Positions 32,130 to 40,834 of a DNA stretch of 64,000 nucleotides are shown here, one piece after another. The position numbers were made by a program, and so were the translations under genes. The notes under the pieces are model-generated. The model worked only from the letters and a program-made list of their open reading frames with translations, did not search any database and was not told the DNA's origin. The first letter of the stretch is position 1; every line of letters starts with the position of its first letter. The stretch is from Streptomyces coeruleorubidus (lineage in GTDB: Bacteria > Actinomycetota > Actinomycetes > Streptomycetales > Streptomycetaceae): positions 2,046,001-2,110,000 of the forward strand of contig NZ_CP023694.1 in assembly GCF_008705135.1 (NCBI RefSeq), in the 5' to 3' direction.

Positions 32130-33854
32130 ATGCCTCCGCGTACGACCGACAGCGCACCGGAGAGGCGCGACGACGACCACCCGCGCCCCGACCAGGGCGG
32201 GGGCGCGGCTGCCGAAGCGGGCGACGGGCTGCGCCCGGACTCAGCCGGCGTGGCAGAGGGCGGGCACGACACCGACCCGGTTCCCGGAGCTGTGAGCACG
32301 GGAGGCGCGGACTCTCCCGGCACCCACGCCGCGAACGGCACCGGCACCGAAGGCACGCCCGGCACCCACGACCACGACCGTCCCCGCGCCGGGAACGGAT
32401 CCGCCGCCGAAGGCGATCCTGACGGGCACGGCGGCTCCGGTCCTCGCCCCGAGAACGACCCCGGCGCCGGCGAGCGCGTGGCCGCGGTGCGGCGGGCCGC
32501 CGATGGCGGGCGGCGCTGGCGGGCCGCGCATCTGGCCGGGTGTGCCGCGCTGCTGGCCGTCGCGCTGACGGGCGGGGCCGTCGCCTTCGGGAGTGTGGGG
32601 GACGGCCGCGCGGGGGCCGGGGTCGAGGCCGTGTCCGCCGGTGGGGCCCTGGCGCCCGGCGTGCTGGCCCGCGGTGATCTCGACTCGGGGATCGGGTCCC
32701 TCCAGAAGCATCTTCGCGCCCAGCCGAGGGACTTCGGCAGCTGGGCCACCCTCGGGATCGCCTACGTCGAACAGGCCCGGACGAACGGCGACCCCTCGCG
32801 CTATCCGCAGGCCGAGCGGGCGCTGAAGCGGTCCCTGGAGCTGGACCCGGGCAACGACCAGGCTCTCGCAGGCCGGGCCGCCCTCGCCGCCGCCCGGCAC
32901 GACTTCACCGGCGCGCTGAAGGACGCCGACCGCGCCCTGAAGGAGAACCCCTACAACGAACGCGCCCTGTGCACCCGTATCGACGCCCTCGTCGAACTCG
33001 GCCGGTACGAGGACGCCGCCGAGGCCGCCCGCACCGCCGACGGCAGGCGGCCCGGGGTGCCCGTCTTCACGCGGTACGCGTACGTGAAGGAACTGCGCGG
33101 CGACGTCCGTACGGCGCGTGACGTGCTGGAGCGCGCCCTGGAAGCCGCCGACTCGCCCGCCGACACCGCGTACGTCGCCACCTCCCTCGGGCAACTCGCC
33201 TGGAACCAGGGCGAGTACAAGACGGCCCTCGGCCACTACGCCCGTGCCCTCGCCGCCGACGAGGACTACCTCCCCGCCCTGGAGGGCCGTGCCCGTGCCC
33301 AGGCCGCGAACGGCGACCGGGGGGCCGCCGTCGAGGGACTGGAACAGGTCGTCGCCCGCTTCCCGCTGCCCGGCCCGCTCGTCGCCCTCGGGGAGCTGTA
33401 CGAGGACCGCGGCGCCGACGGCGACCGGGCGAAGGCGGGCGACCAGTACGCCCTCGTCGACGCCTGGACGTCCCTCGCCCGCGCGGGCGGTGTCAACGCC
33501 GACCTCGACTCGGCCATGGCCGCCGCCGACCACGGCGATAAGAAGGAGGCCCTGCGCGCCGCCCGCGCCGAGTGGAACCGCCGGCACAGCGTGCACACCG
33601 CCGACGCCCTCGCCTGGGCCCTGCACGTCAACGGCCGCGACGAGGAAGCCCTGCCGTACGCCCGCCGCGCCACCGCCACCGGCTACCGCAACGCCGGCTT
33701 CCTCTACCACCGGGGCATCATCGAACGTGCCACCGGGAACGAACGCGAGGCCCGCGACCACCTGAAGGCCGCGCTCGACCTGAACCCCGGCTTCTCGCCC
33801 CTCGGCGCCCGCGAGGCCCGTACGACACTCAAGGACCTGGAGGGGAGCCGGTGA
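32130..33854 (+). CDS. TPR-repeat membrane protein
   Basis: 574 residues. The first 125 are polar and low-complexity (Asp/Gly/Pro-rich), then one membrane helix (AHLAGCAALLAVALTGGAVAF, about 133-153), then an outer region of tandem TPR units (for example FGSWATLGIAYVEQARTNGDPSRYPQAERALKRSLELDPGN, DNPYNERALCTRIDALVELGRYEDAAEAARTADG-like, YKTALGHYARALAADEDYLPALEGRA). Scaffold for protein contacts outside the membrane. ATG has GGAGAGG upstream. Its stop overlaps the start of the metal exporter (GTGA). Confidence 0.88.
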   Translation: MPPRTTDSAPERRDDDHPRPDQGGGAAAEAGDGLRPDSAGVAEGGHDTDPVPGAVSTGGADSPGTHAANGTGTEGTPGTHDHDRPRAGNGSAAEGDPDGHGGSGPRPENDPGAGERVAAVRRAADGGRRWRAAHLAGCAALLAVALTGGAVAFGSVGDGRAGAGVEAVSAGGALAPGVLARGDLDSGIGSLQKHLRAQPRDFGSWATLGIAYVEQARTNGDPSRYPQAERALKRSLELDPGNDQALAGRAALAAARHDFTGALKDADRALKENPYNERALCTRIDALVELGRYEDAAEAARTADGRRPGVPVFTRYAYVKELRGDVRTARDVLERALEAADSPADTAYVATSLGQLAWNQGEYKTALGHYARALAADEDYLPALEGRARAQAANGDRGAAVEGLEQVVARFPLPGPLVALGELYEDRGADGDRAKAGDQYALVDAWTSLARAGGVNADLDSAMAAADHGDKKEALRAARAEWNRRHSVHTADALAWALHVNGRDEEALPYARRATATGYRNAGFLYHRGIIERATGNEREARDHLKAALDLNPGFSPLGAREARTTLKDLEGSR

Positions 33855-35446
33855 CCCCGCGCCGCCTGTTCGCGTCCGGCGCCGCCGTCCTCACGGCCGC
33901 CTGCGCGCTCACCCTGCTGCCCGCCGGCGCGGCGAGCGCCCACCCGCTGGGCAACTTCACAGTCAACCGCTACGACGGTCTGGTCGCCGCCCCCGGCGAA
34001 CTGCGGGTCCACCACGTCGAGGACCTCGCCGAGATCCCGGCGACCCAGGCGGGACCGGACATCGAGCGGCTGGGCATCACCCTGTGGGCCCGCGAGCGGT
34101 GCGCCGCGGCCGCCGCGGACAGCAGGGTCACCGTCGACGGCCGCGGCACCCCGCTCATCGCCGAGCGCAGCCACGCGCGCGTGCGGCCCGGGCAGGCGGG
34201 GCTCGACACCCTCCGCGTGGAATGCGAACTGACCGCCCCCCTCCCGTCCGGCGAGTCCGACAGGACCGTGTCGCTCGGCTTCCGGGGCGCGGGCGCCTCC
34301 TCCGGCCCGGGCTGGCGGGAGATCACGGCACGGGGCGACCGCATGACGCTCACGGAGTCGGACGTACCGGAGAAGTCGATCTCGGCCGAACTGACCCGCT
34401 ACCCCGAGGAGTTGCTCTCCTCCCCGGCCGACACCGCGACCGCCGCCCTGCGCGTGCGGCCCGGCGGTGCGGCCCTGGCCGAGGAGGAGTCGGACGCCCC
34501 CGCCGCCTCCGTGCTGCCGCGCGGCGCCGACCGCTGGACGCGGGCCCTGGACGACCTGGTCGCCCGGCACGACCTCACCGCGGGCTTCGCCGCGCTGGCC
34601 CTGCTCATCGCCGTCGTCCTCGGCGCGATGCACGCGCTTGCCCCGGGCCACGGCAAGACCATCATGGCCGCGACGGCGGCGGCCCGGGGCGGCCAGGCCC
34701 GGATGAAGGACGTCCTGCCCATGGCCGCTTCGGTGACGGTCACCCACACCCTGGGCGTGATCGCCCTGGGCCTCCTGGTCACGGCCGGTTCGGCGGCGGC
34801 CCCCTCGGTGATCGCCTGGCTCGGCGTCGCCAGCGGGATCCTGGTGACCCTGGCGGGCGCGAGCCTGGTCCGCCGCGCCCTGCGCAACCGCGCGCCCACG
34901 CACCACCACGGCCATGGCGGCCACACCCACACACACGACGACGAGAGCCACAGCCACACGCACGACCACCCTCACGACCACGACCACGACCACCCGCACG
35001 ACAAGCACCACGACCACCCGCACGACCACACCCATCCCCACTCCCACCCCCACACGATCGAGCACACCCACGGCGGGTTCACCCACTCCCACCCCGTCGC
35101 CCCCACCCTCCGCGGCACGATCCTCATGGGCTTCGCGGGCGGGCTCGTGCCCAGCCCGTCCGCCGTGGTGGTGCTCGTCGGCGCCGCCGCCCTCGGGCAG
35201 GCGTGGTTCGGTCTGCTGCTCGTCGTCGCGTACGGCGTCGGGCTCGCGCTCACCCTCACGGCGGCCGGGTACGCCGTCGTCAAGGCGGGCAGCGGCATGA
35301 CCCGGCTCCTGGACCGGCGCCCCCGCTGGACGGCGGGCCCACTGGCGACCCTGGTGCGCCGGACCGCCCCGCTCGGCTCGGCCTTCGCCGTGGTGGCGCT
35401 CGGGGCCGGACTGGTGTTCAAGGGGGCGGCATCCGCGCTGGGCTGA
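33851..35446 (+). CDS. NicO/RcnA-like nickel-cobalt exporter with histidine-rich loop
   Basis: 531 residues from the GTG at 33851. Signal peptide, then an exported domain starting HPLGNFTVNRYDGLV (family hallmark), then about six membrane helices. MHALAPGHGKTIMAATAAA is the NicO family signature. Between helices lies a loop of about 65 residues (35-kb region 34900-35090) in which roughly half the residues are His, alternating with Asp and Thr, as in metal-sensing loops of RcnA. Likely exports Ni2+/Co2+. Translationally coupled to the TPR gene. Confidence 0.88.
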   Translation: MTPRRLFASGAAVLTAACALTLLPAGAASAHPLGNFTVNRYDGLVAAPGELRVHHVEDLAEIPATQAGPDIERLGITLWARERCAAAAADSRVTVDGRGTPLIAERSHARVRPGQAGLDTLRVECELTAPLPSGESDRTVSLGFRGAGASSGPGWREITARGDRMTLTESDVPEKSISAELTRYPEELLSSPADTATAALRVRPGGAALAEEESDAPAASVLPRGADRWTRALDDLVARHDLTAGFAALALLIAVVLGAMHALAPGHGKTIMAATAAARGGQARMKDVLPMAASVTVTHTLGVIALGLLVTAGSAAAPSVIAWLGVASGILVTLAGASLVRRALRNRAPTHHHGHGGHTHTHDDESHSHTHDHPHDHDHDHPHDKHHDHPHDHTHPHSHPHTIEHTHGGFTHSHPVAPTLRGTILMGFAGGLVPSPSAVVVLVGAAALGQAWFGLLLVVAYGVGLALTLTAAGYAVVKAGSGMTRLLDRRPRWTAGPLATLVRRTAPLGSAFAVVALGAGLVFKGAASALG

Positions 35447-35525
35447 GTTACGTTCGTGAGGAAATCCGACGTCATGGGGAAAACAGACCTCGTGGAGATT
35501 TCGCCCGGCTGCGAATGGGGGCGCC

Positions 35526-37163
35526 GTGTCCGAAGAACCGGGCCATGAGCGTGTGATCGCGGGCCGCTACCGGCTCCTGGCACCGCTCGGCGAGGGCGGT
35601 ATGGGGACGGTGTGGCGCGCCCGCGACGAGGTGCTGCACCGCGAGGTCGCCGTCAAGGAGGTGCGCGCCCCGGCCGGGCTGGGGGGCGACGACGTGCGGC
35701 GGATGTACGCCCGGCTGGAGCGCGAGGCGTGGGCGGCGGCCCGGGTCGCCAACCGGAACGTGGTCACGGTGTACGACGTGGCGACGGACGGCGGCCGGCC
35801 GTGGATCGTCATGGAGCTGGTGCGCGGGCTCTCCCTGGCGGAGGTCCTGGACGCCGAGGGCCCGATGCCGCCGCAGCGTGCCGCGCACATCGGCGCCGAG
35901 GTGCTGGCCGCGCTGCGGGCCGCGCACGAGGCCGGGGTGCTGCACCGGGATGTGAAACCGGCCAATGTGCTGATCGCGAACGACGGCCGGATCGTGCTCA
36001 CCGACTTCGGCATCGCCATGGTCGAGGGCAGCTCCGCGCTGACCATGACCGGGGAGGTCATCGGCTCGCCCGAGTTCCTCGCCCCGGAGCGGGCGCTCGG
36101 CCGCACACCGGGCCCGGAGTCCGACCTGTGGTCGCTCGGTGTCCTGCTGTACGCGGCGGTCGAGGGCCAGTCGCCGTTCCGTCAGGACACCCCGCTGAGC
36201 ACGCTGCGCGCGATCGTCGACGAGGAGCTGCCGCCGCCGCGCCGGGCCGGTCCGCTGGCCCCGGTCATCGAGGGGCTGCTGCGCAAGGATCCCGCGCAGC
36301 GGCTGCCGGCCGGGCAGGCCGAGCAGGACCTGCGGGTCATCGGCGCGGGCGGCTCGCCGCGCGCGGACACCGTACGGGCGGTGCCGTACCCGCCGACGGT
36401 GGGGGCCCACCCGGAGCCCTCTCCCACGCCTCCGATGCCCTTCCCGGGGCAGCCGGCGCCGTCCGGTTCCGGTGCGACGACGACGGCGACCGGCAGGGAC
36501 CGCGATCGCCGGGCCGGCCGGGTTCTGGTCGCGGGCGTGGTCGCGCTGGCGCTCGCGGTGGGCGGGCTGACGTACGCGCTGCTGAACCGCGGGGACGGCG
36601 ACGGGAACGGCGACCGGGGTGCCGGGGCGAGTACGCCCGCGGAGACCAAGGATCCGCCGCGGAACACCGGGAGCGGGAAGTCCAGTCCTTCCCCGACGCC
36701 GAGCGAGAGCGAGAGCGAGGAGAGCAGTCCGCCGCCGCAGTCGGTGCGGGTCGGGCTGGACGGCACACGCACGGACTACGCGGGCCCGTGTCCGCCGCCG
36801 AGCGCCCAGGCGCCGAGGTTCACGGCGACGTTCACGGTGGAACGGCTGCCGGCCGAGGTGAGCTACCGCTGGGTGACGCAGGACGGCTCGGTGCTGGACG
36901 GTGGCTGGAAGACGCTGTCGTTCCCGGAGGGCGACGGCCGTACGAAGCAGGACGCGGTGACCGTGACGACGGACGCGGAGACCGGGACGTTCGAGAACGA
37001 GATCGGTGTCGAGGTGCGGGAGCCGGTGCGGACGACGTCCGAGTCGGTGCCGTTCTCGATCACGTGTGAGACGGAGACCCCGACGGGCGGGGCCTCCCCT
37101 TCTCCTTCGGACACGGGTTCGGACGGGGGTTCGGACGGGGAGTCGGACACGGACTCCGGCTGA
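35526..37163 (+). CDS. Membrane-bound Ser/Thr protein kinase (PASTA-less, Hanks type)
   Basis: 545 residues from the GTG at 35526. Kinase domain, residues about 15-270: GEGGMGTVWRARD (P-loop), VAVKEV (Lys), VLHRDVKPANVLIAND (catalytic loop), DFGIAM and SPEFLAPERALG. A Pro-rich juxtamembrane stretch and one helix (VLVAGVVALALAVGGLTYALL, about 335-355) follow, then a Ser/Pro/Glu-rich stalk and a small outer domain with two Cys (GPCPPPSAQAPRFTATFTVERLPAEVSYRWVTQDG; FSITCETE). The outer beta domain probably senses a wall or envelope cue. Tail is Ser/Asp-rich. Confidence 0.93.
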   Translation: MSEEPGHERVIAGRYRLLAPLGEGGMGTVWRARDEVLHREVAVKEVRAPAGLGGDDVRRMYARLEREAWAAARVANRNVVTVYDVATDGGRPWIVMELVRGLSLAEVLDAEGPMPPQRAAHIGAEVLAALRAAHEAGVLHRDVKPANVLIANDGRIVLTDFGIAMVEGSSALTMTGEVIGSPEFLAPERALGRTPGPESDLWSLGVLLYAAVEGQSPFRQDTPLSTLRAIVDEELPPPRRAGPLAPVIEGLLRKDPAQRLPAGQAEQDLRVIGAGGSPRADTVRAVPYPPTVGAHPEPSPTPPMPFPGQPAPSGSGATTTATGRDRDRRAGRVLVAGVVALALAVGGLTYALLNRGDGDGNGDRGAGASTPAETKDPPRNTGSGKSSPSPTPSESESEESSPPPQSVRVGLDGTRTDYAGPCPPPSAQAPRFTATFTVERLPAEVSYRWVTQDGSVLDGGWKTLSFPEGDGRTKQDAVTVTTDAETGTFENEIGVEVREPVRTTSESVPFSITCETETPTGGASPSPSDTGSDGGSDGESDTDSG

Positions 37164-37167
37164 GCGG

Positions 37168-37974
37168 TCAGTCGTTGGCGTTGAGCACGGGCAGATAGCC
37201 GCCCGACTGGCCGGGTGCCTTCGGGTGGTACGACTCGCCGATGTTGAGCCAGTTGACGCTGTGCAGCCAGGAGTCGCCGGAACAGATCTCGTGGCCGGTG
37301 AAGGTCGGTCGTGCGTCGCCGAAGGTGAATCCGTGGTTGGCGGCGCGCTTGGCGATGGTGGTGTTGAGGTGGTCGGAGGCGTCGTTGATGGCCTTGCGCT
37401 TGGCCTCGGAGAGGCCGAGGCAGGTGGTGCCGAGCTTGTAGAAGCGGGGGTAGCCGAGCACGACGACGTGGGCGTTGGGTGCCTTGGAGCGGATCGCCGA
37501 GTACACGCTGTCGAGCCTGCCGGGCAGCGTGGAGTCGACGTACGCCCGTGCGGTGTCGATGCGGGAGATGCAGGCGCTGTCGGACTGGGTCACACAGGTC
37601 GTCATGACATCGGCGAATCCGGCGTCGTTGCCGCCGACGGTGATGGAGACGAGGCCGGTGGCGCTGCTCAGCGGGCCGAGCTGTCCGGACAGAACATCAC
37701 CCGTTCGGGCGCCGGAGCAGGCCGTGAAATCGAAGGTCGAGGGTGAATGGGCGGCGGCCCAGAGGTAGGGGTAGGCCTTCGTGCTGCGTTTGCAGTCGCC
37801 GCTTGAGCTGATGTAGCTGCCGGCGCCCACTCCGGAGGAGTAGGAGTCACCGAGCGCTGCATAGCCGCCAGTTGCGGCGAGTGAGGACGCCTGCGCCGTG
37901 GCTGCCCCGGTGAGGGCGGTGCCGGCGGCGAGGAGGAGCGAGCTCACGAAGACGACAAGTCGGGAACGTCTCAT
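37168..37974 (-). CDS. Secreted SGNH-family lipase/esterase
   Basis: 268 residues from the ATG at 37972-37974 (GGGAGG 4 nt upstream). Signal peptide core LVVFVSSLLLAAGTALTGAATA-QAS. SGNH blocks: GDSYSSGVGAG (catalytic Ser), GGND, and SYHPKAPGQ with the Asp/His-type end replaced by the H of SYHP. Six Cys pair up in the mature enzyme. Resembles, from memory, the S. coelicolor secreted SGNH lipase. Releases fatty acids from esters outside the cell. Convergent with the kinase gene (4 bp apart). Confidence 0.93.
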   Translation of the reverse strand: MRRSRLVVFVSSLLLAAGTALTGAATAQASSLAATGGYAALGDSYSSGVGAGSYISSSGDCKRSTKAYPYLWAAAHSPSTFDFTACSGARTGDVLSGQLGPLSSATGLVSITVGGNDAGFADVMTTCVTQSDSACISRIDTARAYVDSTLPGRLDSVYSAIRSKAPNAHVVVLGYPRFYKLGTTCLGLSEAKRKAINDASDHLNTTIAKRAANHGFTFGDARPTFTGHEICSGDSWLHSVNWLNIGESYHPKAPGQSGGYLPVLNAND

Positions 37975-38310
37975 GGAACCTCCCTTAGCAGGATCTCTGC
38001 CACAACTGTCGTAGCAGCTACGCGTGTTGATAGGAAGTGTCCATGCCAAGCCTTTTCGGTCGTTTGGGGGGCGCACACGGCGCATTCACCTCACGTTTTG
38101 TTACGCCCCGAGTGCCTCTTGTTACGTGCCCATGACAGATTTGTTGACTAGTGCTCAACTCCCTTGTTCTACGCCGGTAGATGGTCGACGCTTTACTCCG
38201 GCCGAGAGCGGAACGCGACGCTCCCGGCCGTGTGCGCGAGCACGCGCACATCCCCCACATGACGCGCGCCCCACCCAGGCGCGCGCCGCCTAGAGGAGGA
38301 CTCCCTCGTA
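37975..38310. other. 336-bp divergent control region of SGNH hydrolase and subtilase genes
   Basis: No gene seen. Contains a direct repeat TTGTTACG at 38098-38105 and 38119-38126 (21 bp apart, two helical turns), a TTGACT -35-like element at 38144-38149 inside the imperfect inverted repeat GTTGA-N7-TCAAC, and the subtilase ribosome site GAGGAGGA at about 38293-38300. Confidence 0.5.
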
Positions 38311-39519
38311 ATGGCACAACTGCGTAGCAAGAGACTCGGGTTCGCCGCGATCACCCTGTCGGCGGCCACCGCCCTCGTGGGCGGGCTCACCGCCCTCCCC
38401 GCCCAGGCCGCCGCCCCCGCCGAGGGCCGGGTGCTCGCCGCGGACTCTCCGGCCGCGATCAAGGACAGCTACATCGTCACGCTCAAGAAGAGCGCGGGCG
38501 TGAAGGCGTCCTCGGCCGCGGGCAAGGACCTCGTCGAGGAGTACGGCGGGTCCGTGCACAAGACGTTCGGCAAAGCGCTGAACGGCTACTCCGCCACCCT
38601 CTCCGCCACCGAGGCCAGGCGCCTCGCCGCCGACCCGGCGGTGGCCTCGGTCGAGCAGAACCAGCGCGTGCGGCTCTCCGCCACCCAGACCAACGCCCCC
38701 TGGGGCCTGGACCGCATCGACCAGACCTCGCTCCCGCTCTCCGGCAGCTACACCTACCCGGACAGCGCGGGCAGCGGTGTGACGGTCTATGTGATCGACA
38801 CCGGTGTGCGCATCACGCACCAGCAGATCAGCGGCCGCGCCGCGCACGGTTACGACGCCGTCGACGGCGACACCAACGCCTCCGACGGCAACGGCCACGG
38901 CACCCACGTGGCCACCACGATCGCGGGCTCGACCTACGGCGTCGCCAAGAAGGCGAAAATCGTGGGGGTGCGGGTGCTGAACAACAGCGGCTCCGGCACC
39001 ACGGCCGGCGTGATCGCGGGCATCGACTGGGTGACGAAGAACCACTCCGGCCCCTCGGTCGCCAACATGTCGCTCGGCGGCGGCGCCTCCGCCGCCCTGG
39101 ACACGGCGGTCCGCAACTCCATAGCCAGCGGCGTCACCTACGCCGTCGCCGCGGGCAACAGCAGCACCACCGCCTCCTCTTCCTCCCCGGCCCGGGTCGC
39201 CGAGGCGATCACCGTCGGCGCCACCACCAGCACCGACGCCAAGGCGAGCTACTCCAACTACGGCTCTGCCCTGGACATCTTCGCGCCCGGCTCCTCCATC
39301 ACGGCCGGCTGGCACACCAGCGACACCGCGACCAACACCATCTCCGGCACCTCGATGGCGACCCCGCACGTCGCGGGCGCGGCGGCGGTCTACCTGGCGG
39401 GCCACACCTCCTCCACCCCGGCCCAGGTCGCCTCGGCCCTGGTCGGCGGCGCCACCACCGGCAAGGTCACCAGCGCGGGTTCGGGCTCCCCGAACCGGCT
39501 GCTGAAGCTCGTTCCGTAA
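38311..39519 (+). CDS. Secreted subtilisin-like serine protease (S8, with I9 propeptide)
   Basis: 402 residues. Signal peptide with [15 protein letters not shown]; inhibitor I9 propeptide from about 45 ([13 protein letters not shown] to [10 protein letters not shown]); mature protease from about 128 ([10 protein letters not shown]). Catalytic Asp in [10 protein letters not shown], His in [14 protein letters not shown], Ser in [15 protein letters not shown], oxyanion Asn in AVAAGNSS. Proteinase-K subfamily look. Extracellular nutrient-acquiring protease. Followed by a strong 20-bp-stem terminator. Confidence 0.96.
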   Translation: MAQLRSKRLGFAAITLSAATALVGGLTALPAQAAAPAEGRVLAADSPAAIKDSYIVTLKKSAGVKASSAAGKDLVEEYGGSVHKTFGKALNGYSATLSATEARRLAADPAVASVEQNQRVRLSATQTNAPWGLDRIDQTSLPLSGSYTYPDSAGSGVTVYVIDTGVRITHQQISGRAAHGYDAVDGDTNASDGNGHGTHVATTIAGSTYGVAKKAKIVGVRVLNNSGSGTTAGVIAGIDWVTKNHSGPSVANMSLGGGASAALDTAVRNSIASGVTYAVAAGNSSTTASSSSPARVAEAITVGATTSTDAKASYSNYGSALDIFAPGSSITAGWHTSDTATNTISGTSMATPHVAGAAAVYLAGHTSSTPAQVASALVGGATTGKVTSAGSGSPNRLLKLVP

Positions 39520-39553
39520 CCGGAACGGACACCAGCACGGACACCAGCACCTG

Positions 39554-39600
39554 AACAACCGTTCCCCGGAGGCTCGACACGCCTCCGGGGAACGGTTGTT
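39554..39600. terminator. Strong bidirectional hairpin after the subtilase gene
   Basis: A perfect 20-bp stem (arms 39554-39573 and 39581-39600, outer bases AACAACCGTTCC and its complement) with a 7-nt loop. Its A/T outer ends suit both strands. Confidence 0.85.
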
Positions 39601-39604
39601 TCCG

Positions 39605-39721
39605 TCACCGGAACCTCTCAACTTGCGACCCACGAAGCACATCCCGCAACGCCCAAACCATCAAAAACGTGAGAGGCCGTTCCAGGTCTTGCCATACGGG
39701 TTCAATCGTCAATACCGTCAT
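39605..39721 (-). CDS. Possible small ORF of unknown function
   Basis: 38 residues, ATG at 39719-39721, sequence beginning MTVLTIEPVWQDLERPL and ending RDVLRGSQVERFR. It ends 4 bp before the bidirectional terminator, which suggests minus-strand transcription. Codon third positions are far less G/C than in neighbours, so it could be a small acquired gene, a remnant of a larger gene, or chance. No clear Shine-Dalgarno sequence. Confidence 0.3.
   Translation of the reverse strand: MTVLTIEPVWQDLERPLTFLMVWALRDVLRGSQVERFR
39689..39718 (+). promoter_or_regulatory. Candidate promoter in the 412-bp gap before the glycosyltransferase operon
   Basis: TTGCCA (39689-39694), 18-nt spacer, TACCGT (39713-39718). 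It lies about 290 bp before the first glycosyltransferase, so a long leader would result. Apart from the possible small ORF nothing else is evident from 39601 to 40012. Confidence 0.35.
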
Positions 39722-40012
39722 ACATCTCACCCGCATCGGTCCGTCAGCACGCGGCTCTAGGGGAGGGCTCAAGGACCGCGACGAACCGACGCGGGGCGCG
39801 GTAGGGGGGTGCCGTGCTCGGTGACCGCAACTGTCTCCGGGCCGTGCCGCGCGGTCGGCTGCCGTTTTTCCGCCGTCGACCAGCTTTGCCAGCTCACCCG
39901 GCGTGCCCGAAGCTCCATCTCGGCGTGCCACGGGTGAGAACCCCCCTTTCGAACCGGATTGGATCCGGACTGCCCTGGGGGGGCGGTCCACCGGACGAGA
40001 GGGACCAGACTC

Positions 40013-40834
40013 GTGAGCTCAGTTCTGCAACCGGCCGCGGCGGAGCAGCATCCGCCGACCGCCGGGAAGTACCGGCCCGTCTCCTCTCACCTGGCCATAG
40101 CGCCACCGGTGAGCGTGGTCATCCCGGCCATGAACGAGGCGGAGAACCTTCCGTACGTCTTCAAGACCCTGCCCGACTGGATCCACGAAGTGGTCCTGGT
40201 CGACGGCAACTCCACCGACGACACCGTCCAGGTGGCCCGTGAGCTGTGGCCCGACGTCAAGGTCGTCGAGCAGCGCGGCAAGGGCAAGGGCGACGCCCTG
40301 ATCACCGGGTTCCAGGCGTGCACCGGCGACATCATCGTGATGGTCGACGCGGACGGCTCGGCGGACGGCAACGAGATCGTGTCGTACGTCTCCGCCCTGG
40401 TCTCCGGCGCGGACTTCGCCAAGGGCTCCCGCTTCGCCAACGGCGGCGGCACGGACGACATGACCTTCATCCGCAAGCTCGGCAACTGGGCGCTGTGCAC
40501 GGTCGTCAACCGCAAGTTCGGCGCCCGCTACACCGACCTGTGCTACGGCTACAACGCGTTCTGGCGGCACTGCCTCGACAAGATCGACCTCGACTGCACC
40601 GGCTTCGAGGTCGAGACGCTGATGAACATCCGGGTCGTCAAGGCCGGGCTCAAGGTGCAGGAGATCCCGAGCCACGAGTACCTGCGCATCCACGGGACCA
40701 GCAACCTGCGGGCCGTGCGCGACGGGCTGCGCGTGCTCAGGGTGATCCTCCAGGAGCGCTCCAACCGCCGGGCGCTGCGCCGCCGTTCGTCCCAGTCGCC
40801 GATGCTCGACTCGGTCCGGGGAGAGGTGTCTTGA
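40013..40834 (+). CDS. Family 2 glycosyltransferase (polyprenyl-phosphate sugar transferase-like)
   Basis: 273 residues from the GTG at 40013 (GAGGGA 9 nt upstream). GT-A fold: VSVVIPAMNEAENLPYVFKTLP, EVVLVDGNSTDDTVQVAREL, GKGKGDALITGFQACTGDIIVMVDADGSADG with the DxD-type DADG metal site. Resembles dolichol-phosphate mannosyltransferase-like enzymes but has no membrane helices. First gene of a three-gene overlapping operon (TTGA and GTGA overlaps) for a surface or secreted glycan. Confidence 0.92.
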   Translation: MSSVLQPAAAEQHPPTAGKYRPVSSHLAIAPPVSVVIPAMNEAENLPYVFKTLPDWIHEVVLVDGNSTDDTVQVARELWPDVKVVEQRGKGKGDALITGFQACTGDIIVMVDADGSADGNEIVSYVSALVSGADFAKGSRFANGGGTDDMTFIRKLGNWALCTVVNRKFGARYTDLCYGYNAFWRHCLDKIDLDCTGFEVETLMNIRVVKAGLKVQEIPSHEYLRIHGTSNLRAVRDGLRVLRVILQERSNRRALRRRSSQSPMLDSVRGEVS

